A stretch of 28,179 nt of DNA from positions 71,137 to 99,315 of the forward strand of contig DCQQ01000042.1 in the NCBI GenBank assembly GCA_002323515.1, written 5' to 3'. Both the position numbers and the translations under genes were made by a program. Position 1 is the stretch's first letter; every line of letters begins with the position of its first letter. Source of the DNA: Balneolaceae bacterium UBA1514 (GTDB lineage Bacteria; Bacteroidota; Rhodothermia; Balneolales; Balneolaceae). The notes beneath the pieces are model-generated. The model was given only the letters and a program-made list of their open reading frames with translations. It ran no database searches and had not been told where the DNA came from. Shown here in pieces: positions 24,410 to 28,179 of this stretch.

Positions 24410-24851
24410 GCAAATTGGCAGTTTAATCCTTTATTCTATTGACGATTTACACGAACAGCTTGGCGTTTCTAAGCTTACTTTGCGATCATACCTTCGTTCT
24501 GGTCGTATTAGAGGACGTAAATTAGGAGTGAGCTGGTATGTTACTGAAGAATCATTACAGGAATACTTCAATGTGCCGAAACAACGCTCAAGCGAGGCAG
24601 AAAAACCCAATAAATTGAACGCCCATAATTACCGATACATTATTCAGGGTATAAATGACTTGGTTAGTGAAACCGAAGAATGCGAAACTACCTCCGATGT
24701 AATTGAATTACTTCAACAGCAAGCTATTTTGAGTTTGTTTCAGGTAAAAATTATAGAGCGCAATAGCAAAAAAGTGGTTCAGATTCTGAAGGCTCGGGAT
24801 TTTATTGAGCAACATGGGGCTCAAAAAAAAGCTAAGGGACTTGATATTTGA
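24402..24851 (+). CDS. MerR/excisionase-like helix-turn-helix DNA-binding protein
   Basis: The first 60 residues form a winged HTH of the excisionase/MerR type: YSIDDLHEQLGVSKLTLRSY, then LRSGRIRGRKLGVSWYVTEE and SLQEYFN, the usual helix-turn-helix plus wing. The remaining 80 residues form a separate domain, with YRYIIQGINDLVSETEECETTSDVIELL and a basic end, that I cannot name. I chose the ATG at 24402 (149 residues) over one at 24372, because it overlaps the preceding stop and begins right before the domain. It is the only intact gene in the window whose stop is TGA. No phage or integrase gene is nearby, so this is more likely a transcription factor or chromosomal DNA-binding protein than an excisionase. 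Confidence 0.78.
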   Translation: MPKQIGSLILYSIDDLHEQLGVSKLTLRSYLRSGRIRGRKLGVSWYVTEESLQEYFNVPKQRSSEAEKPNKLNAHNYRYIIQGINDLVSETEECETTSDVIELLQQQAILSLFQVKIIERNSKKVVQILKARDFIEQHGAQKKAKGLDI

Positions 24852-24892
24852 GCGTCGCTAGTTTTTTGGCCTAAGTCAGTCATAACCACTTT

Positions 24893-24909
24893 TTATCCAA
24901 TATGGATAA
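24893..24909. repeat. Palindrome between convergent genes
   Basis: TTATCC (24893-24898) and GGATAA (24904-24909) form a perfect six-base inverted repeat with a five-base centre, between the HTH gene stop and the NUDIX gene stop. A nearby AGCAC-C-GTGCT repeat lies between this and the NUDIX stop. Both sit where two transcripts must end, but neither has a good T run. Either may be a terminator or a binding site. Confidence 0.3.
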
Positions 24910-24930
24910 TTTAGAAAAGCACCGTGCTCA

Positions 24931-25512
24931 CTACTTCAATTTGTCGCGCGCTAAAAAACCCTGAACACGGATGATGCTGCTAATGGTTTTGGCGTCATTT
25001 ATTTCGCCGCTATGTATCATCTCAACTACTTCGTTAAAAGGCACCCTGTAAACGCGCAAAAATTCGTCCTGATCCGTATTTTGTCGTCCAGGAACAAGCC
25101 CTACGGCTAAATATACATGAATAACTTCATCGGCATATCCTATGGCTGGATAAAAATGCCCGACATAGGTCCATTCTTTAGCACGAAAACCTGTTTCTTC
25201 CTCCAGTTCTCTGTTGGCCGTAGTAAAAGGGTCTTCTCCGCGGTCTATTTTTCCAGCAGGGACTTCCCAAAATAATTGCTGAGCTGGATACCGAAACTGC
25301 TGAATAAGAACGCAATCCCCATTTTCAAACAAAGACACTATTGCGCAAGCGCCAGGATGCTGTATCCATTCTCTTCGGCCAGTGCTAGCATCTGGGAGGA
25401 CGGCCTCATCTTTGAATACGTGCAACAAGTCTCCTGAAAACACCTTTTCACTGTGCTTTTTTTGCTCTGCAAGGCGTCCATCTAGCCGCAAATTTGAATA
25501 GGATTTTTTCAT
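24931..25512 (-). CDS. NUDIX hydrolase, ADP-ribose pyrophosphatase-like
   Basis: This 193-residue hydrolase splits nucleoside diphosphates linked to another group. The full Nudix box is present: Gly87, Glu93 and REL-EEE-T-GF at residues 101-109, fitting GX5EX7REUXEEXGU. The preceding VLIQQFRYPAQQLFWEVPAGKID is typical of the ADP-ribose/ADP-sugar branch (NudF-like), in which the FRYP and EVPAGK segments bind the adenosine and sugar parts. The end (ISSIIRVQGFLARDKLK) is ordinary. Its ATG overlaps by two bases the first in-frame ATG of the divergent phosphatidyltransferase gene, which argues that one of the two starts is wrong, most likely the other. Confidence 0.9.
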   Translation of the reverse strand: MKKSYSNLRLDGRLAEQKKHSEKVFSGDLLHVFKDEAVLPDASTGRREWIQHPGACAIVSLFENGDCVLIQQFRYPAQQLFWEVPAGKIDRGEDPFTTANRELEEETGFRAKEWTYVGHFYPAIGYADEVIHVYLAVGLVPGRQNTDQDEFLRVYRVPFNEVVEMIHSGEINDAKTISSIIRVQGFLARDKLK

Positions 25513-26167
25513 GTGGCTTTATCGAGGGATTGGTTTTAACTTTAGACGCAGTAAATATCGTAATAAAACCTGGGTCTTGTCGGTTCAAAATAACATAGAT
25601 GGTAAAAAATTAGAGGTTAGTGGTAAGGTTTTTACCATTTCTAATTTTATATCATTTTCTCGGATATTTATTGTGCTACCGGTGGTCTATCGGCACTACA
25701 TCAATGGATATTCGGTTGATGTAATTACATGGCTTATAATAGGATATGGGGTTTTTTCGGATTATTTAGATGGATATGTTGCCCGTAAAACCAACACTGT
25801 TTCAGAGGTAGGGAAGATGATTGACCCCGTTTCTGATAAGATAGCCGCAGGGCTATTATTCATTTATAGCACTGTTATTGGCTGGGTGCCTTTGTGGTTC
25901 TTATGCCTTTTCATTGCACGCGATGTGCTTATATTACTTGGCTCATCATTCATCAAACTGCGTTATGGGAAAGTGGCTATGAGTACCATTTCGGGGAAAA
26001 TTTCAGTGAATGTTATCTCTCTTTATTGGATTTCTGTCTTCTTTTTTAGGTCGGCCACCCAGGTTCATACCGTACTGCTTTGGGCATCGGTCACCATCAT
26101 GTTGTTCTCATTTATTATGTATCTTTTACGCTATAGAAACATAATGAAGGGCGCGCGTTTTAATTAA
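25511..26167 (+). CDS. CDP-alcohol phosphatidyltransferase family protein
   Basis: This inner-membrane enzyme joins a CDP-diacylglycerol phosphatidyl group to an alcohol such as glycerol-3-phosphate. The signature SDYLDGYVARKTNTVSEVGK plus MIDPVSDK fits DX2DGX2ARX8GX3DX3D, with Asp84, Asp87, Gly88, Ala91, Arg92, Gly101, Asp105 and Asp109. Hydrophobic spans lie on both sides of it, about five in total. The 218-residue frame from 25511 begins inside the start of the divergent NUDIX gene. Its first 22 residues are basic and not family-like, so the true start is more likely the TTG at 25577, giving MSVQNNIDGKKLEVSGKVFT. It is 10 bases upstream of ftsY. A phosphatidylglycerophosphate synthase (PgsA-like) is the best guess, but phosphatidylserine or other substrates are possible. 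Confidence 0.86.
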   Translation: MWLYRGIGFNFRRSKYRNKTWVLSVQNNIDGKKLEVSGKVFTISNFISFSRIFIVLPVVYRHYINGYSVDVITWLIIGYGVFSDYLDGYVARKTNTVSEVGKMIDPVSDKIAAGLLFIYSTVIGWVPLWFLCLFIARDVLILLGSSFIKLRYGKVAMSTISGKISVNVISLYWISVFFFRSATQVHTVLLWASVTIMLFSFIMYLLRYRNIMKGARFN

Positions 26168-26177
26168 TGGTGTATAT

Positions 26178-27131
26178 ATGGGATTTTTAGAAAAATTAGG
26201 CTTTAAAAAAAATACCAGCTTAGAGAAAGGGGTTGAAGAAAGTCGTAATGGGTTACTGAATAAACTGGGAAGGGCGGTCGCAGGGAAAGATCAAATTGAC
26301 GAAGCCATTCTCGATGAACTCGAAGAAATTTTAATAACCTCAGACGTCGGGGTAAAAACCACTCTCGATATTATCCGACGCATTGAAGAACGGGTTTCTA
26401 GGGATAAATATGTTACCAAAGAAGAGTTGAATACGTTACTTCGTGACGAGATTATTGGTCTTTTGATGGAAAGCCCCGTCGAACGTTCTGCTGAATTTGA
26501 TGTACAATTCCCGGAAACACCACATATAATTTTAGTGGTTGGGGTGAATGGAGTAGGTAAAACCACCACCATTGGAAAGTTAGCGCACCGGTATAAATCG
26601 GCCGGTAAATCAGTCCTACTGGGCGCGGCTGACACGTTTCGAGCTGCTGCAGTAGATCAGCTTCAAATCTGGAGTGAGAGGGCTGATGTACCTATTATTG
26701 AGCAAGGGCAGAATGCTGATCCTGCTGCCGTTGCTTTTGACACCGTTGCCGCCGCTAAAGCGAGGGGTGTCGACCTAAGTATCATCGATACTGCTGGCAG
26801 GTTGCACAATAAAAAAGCGTTAATGGATGAACTCTCTAAAATAAAGAGAGTGCTCTCTAAAGTTGTTCCTGGCGCCCCACATGAGGTTTTGTTGGTGCTG
26901 GACGCATCAACCGGTCAAAACGCCCTTCAACAAGCGCGCGCCTTTACAGAAGCCGTGGATATTACTGGCTTGGTCTTAACTAAGCTTGATGGGACGGCTA
27001 GAGGAGGGATTATCTTAGGCATTTCTCATGAGTTATCCGTTCCGGTCAAATATATTGGCCTGGGGGAGAGCATGGAAGATTTGCAAGTATTTGATAAAAA
27101 AACTTTTGTGTATGCTCTTTTTGAAGAGTAA
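26178..27131 (+). CDS. ftsY: Signal recognition particle receptor FtsY
   Basis: FtsY is the membrane-associated GTPase that accepts SRP-ribosome complexes and passes them to SecYEG. The 317-residue NG module has a helical N domain (about residues 15-100) and GTPase motifs: G1 GVNGVGKTTTIGKLAHRYK (122-140), the insertion-box DTFRAAAVDQLQIW, G3 DTAGRLHNKKALMDEL and G4 TKLDGTARGG. The acidic A domain of E. coli FtsY is absent, as in many non-enteric bacteria. The N-terminal MGFLEKLGFKK is a short amphipathic stretch that may bind lipid. It starts ten bases after the phosphatidyltransferase stop and converges with scpA, so the two plus-strand genes probably form one transcript. Confidence 0.96.
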   Translation: MGFLEKLGFKKNTSLEKGVEESRNGLLNKLGRAVAGKDQIDEAILDELEEILITSDVGVKTTLDIIRRIEERVSRDKYVTKEELNTLLRDEIIGLLMESPVERSAEFDVQFPETPHIILVVGVNGVGKTTTIGKLAHRYKSAGKSVLLGAADTFRAAAVDQLQIWSERADVPIIEQGQNADPAAVAFDTVAAAKARGVDLSIIDTAGRLHNKKALMDELSKIKRVLSKVVPGAPHEVLLVLDASTGQNALQQARAFTEAVDITGLVLTKLDGTARGGIILGISHELSVPVKYIGLGESMEDLQVFDKKTFVYALFEE

Positions 27132-27148
27132 AAGTTATCACAAAGACG

Positions 27149-27895
27149 TTAATCCTGCCCAAGAATCTCACTTACCGGCATTAAGTCTATATAAAATTCC
27201 GTAAGGCTATCGGCCAAATAAAGGCGAATCTGCTTTTCTTTAATCATCTCTAAAACAGCTAAAAAGGTGATGGCAACAATTACTCGTTGTTTGATGTCCG
27301 CACACAAGCTTATAAAGCTTTGCTTCCCTTTTTGTTGCAGTGTGTTTAAAATATATTCAGATTGCTGTTCTATTGTCGCCTCAACTTTTTCCACTCGGTG
27401 AACGATATTTTTTCGCTCGATATCTGTTAATACTTTTTTGAACGCGGCGATTAAATCGAACAGTGTTACATCTTGCAACGCCTCTCCAGACGCTTGCTGC
27501 TCAACCTCGTCCGCCAGTGGATACCCACGACCATATTTCTTCCGCGTTTCTTCGTCTATATCCGACAACTTAAGCGATATCTCTTTATAGCGTTTGTACT
27601 CCAATAACTGCTGCACTAGTTCATACCGAGGATCCTGCTCGTCTAGTAAATCATCTTCATCAGAGTCCTCTCGTGGCAGCATCATTTTAGCCTTAATAGA
27701 CATTAGATTGCTCGCCATCCAAACAAACTCACTTGCTACATCTAAGTCTAATTCTTCAAGTATATTTAGATATTCCAAAAACTGATTAGTTATGTAAGAA
27801 ATAGGGATATCGTAAATATCTAACTCGTCTCTTTTAATAAAAAAAAGAAGTAAGTCTAAGGGTCCTTCAAAGTTCTGTAGTTGTACGCGATACAT
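27149..27895 (-). CDS. scpA: Segregation and condensation protein A
   Basis: ScpA is the kleisin of the bacterial SMC-ScpAB condensin, linking the SMC heads and binding ScpB during chromosome segregation. The 248-residue length is typical. The N-terminal SMC-binding part YRVQLQNFEGPLDLLLFFIK plus RDELDIYDIPISYITNQFLEYL (residues 2-43) is diagnostic. A central acidic stretch (REDSDEDDLLDEQDP, about 75-89) is followed by helices. The C-terminal winged helix, SFISLCADIKQRVIVAITFL and AVLEMIKEKQIRLYL, completes the fold. No scpB or smc gene lies nearby. It converges with ftsY 17 bases away, and the divergent sigma-factor gene starts 94 bases from its ATG. Confidence 0.95.
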   Translation of the reverse strand: MYRVQLQNFEGPLDLLLFFIKRDELDIYDIPISYITNQFLEYLNILEELDLDVASEFVWMASNLMSIKAKMMLPREDSDEDDLLDEQDPRYELVQQLLEYKRYKEISLKLSDIDEETRKKYGRGYPLADEVEQQASGEALQDVTLFDLIAAFKKVLTDIERKNIVHRVEKVEATIEQQSEYILNTLQQKGKQSFISLCADIKQRVIVAITFLAVLEMIKEKQIRLYLADSLTEFYIDLMPVSEILGQD

Positions 27896-27961
27896 CCACT
27901 AAAGCTAATAGGTTATTTAGTGAAAAGCCTTAAAAAAAACCTCCATTTTATACTGAACTTG

Positions 27962-27979
27962 TTGTCATAACATTGACAA
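27962..27979. promoter_or_regulatory. Inverted repeat just before the sigma-factor gene
   Basis: TTGTCA (27962-27967) and TGACAA (27974-27979) are perfect inverted copies with a six-base AT-rich spacer, ending ten bases before the sigma-factor ATG. The position overlaps the expected ribosome or promoter zone of that gene, so the repeat could be an operator for it or for scpA. TTGACA-like half-sites also resemble a -35 element, so chance resemblance is possible. Confidence 0.4.
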
Positions 27980-27989
27980 AACTTAACTT

Positions 27990-28179
27990 ATGAGTAAAAC
28001 AAATTATAACAATTTTATGGGGGCGGTCATGAAAAATGATTCAGAAGCACTAAATGATTTAATAGCTAAGTTGGTCAAGATATTAACGCGTTACTTGCAA
28101 GTACGCTTTGGAGCTAGTAAAGAAGACGCAGAAGATTGTGTCCAAATAGTGATAGTGAAGGGCGTTAAGCGCATCAAAG
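27990..28179 (+). CDS. ECF-type RNA polymerase sigma factor, N-terminal part
   Basis: The window ends inside this gene; 63 residues are visible. They read MSKTNYNNFMGAVMKNDSEA, then LNDLIAKLVKILTRYLQVRF and GASKEDAEDCVQIVIVKGVK, which matches sigma-70 region 2 (helices 2.1-2.2: the EDAEDCVQIV segment is the core RNA polymerase-binding helix, usually DAED(L/I)VQ). The lack of a region 1 and the short start point to an extracytoplasmic-function-type or related minimal sigma factor. A perfect inverted repeat lies right before the start. The anti-sigma factor or regulon cannot be seen. Confidence 0.82.
   Translation, partial: MSKTNYNNFMGAVMKNDSEALNDLIAKLVKILTRYLQVRFGASKEDAEDCVQIVIVKGVKRIK

Noticed and set aside
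24402..24851. Excisionase of a prophage or integrative element.
   Set aside because: No integrase, recombinase, attachment-site repeat or tRNA is nearby, and all neighbours are ordinary chromosomal genes.

Overview
This is an ordinary chromosomal segment from a bacterium of the Bacteroidota/Balneolota/Rhodothermota side of the tree; my best guess is a marine, Balneolales-like organism. That placement is an inference. It rests on the PorV/PorQ-type outer-membrane protein, the large zinc metalloprotease of the type common in that group, the secreted Gfo/Idh/MocA oxidoreductase and hydroxypyruvate-isomerase-like proteins, the PQQ-type sugar dehydrogenase lipoprotein and the scarcity of clear Shine-Dalgarno sequences. 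I see no rRNA, tRNA, CRISPR array, prophage or insertion sequence. Genes are densely packed and point both ways.

Layout: 1-3049 (minus) is a run porV-like, miaA, purS, clpS and the 5' part of purQ, so a ClpS proteolysis adaptor sits between two subunits of the FGAM synthase. 3203-6104 (plus) holds dnaN, a SAM hydrolase and a SAM-dependent methyltransferase. 6142-13283 (minus) holds argS, a decayed radC, a secreted metalloprotease, an AGCS amino-acid:cation symporter with a doubtful start, and a marC broken by one in-frame TGA. 13525-13965 (plus) is a GAF/fRMsr-like protein. 14024-20714 (minus) holds a lipoprotein, a hydroxypyruvate-isomerase-like TIM barrel, lgt, uvrA and a small membrane locus split by an in-frame TGA. 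20964-24090 is a convergent pair (Gfo/Idh/MocA oxidoreductase and PQQ-type sugar dehydrogenase) followed by a thioredoxin-fold protein. 24176-28179 holds a two-gene unit with a MerR/excisionase-like DNA-binding protein, a NUDIX hydrolase, a CDP-alcohol phosphatidyltransferase, ftsY, scpA and the start of an ECF-type sigma factor.

Most genes are conserved housekeeping functions: purine synthesis, tRNA modification and charging, replication clamp, nucleotide excision repair, lipoprotein maturation, SRP receptor and condensin. The most unusual feature is gene decay inside this otherwise tidy region. radC carries two frameshifts and two stops but keeps an intact catalytic domain frame. marC and a small membrane locus are each cut by a single in-frame TGA. 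The AGCS gene has family-like coding sequence upstream of its first ATG that can only be reached from an ATT codon. I found no convincing novel multi-gene system. The best candidates for a second look are these interrupted genes, the purS-clpS-purQ arrangement, and the uncharacterised 77-residue protein coupled to the HTH protein.
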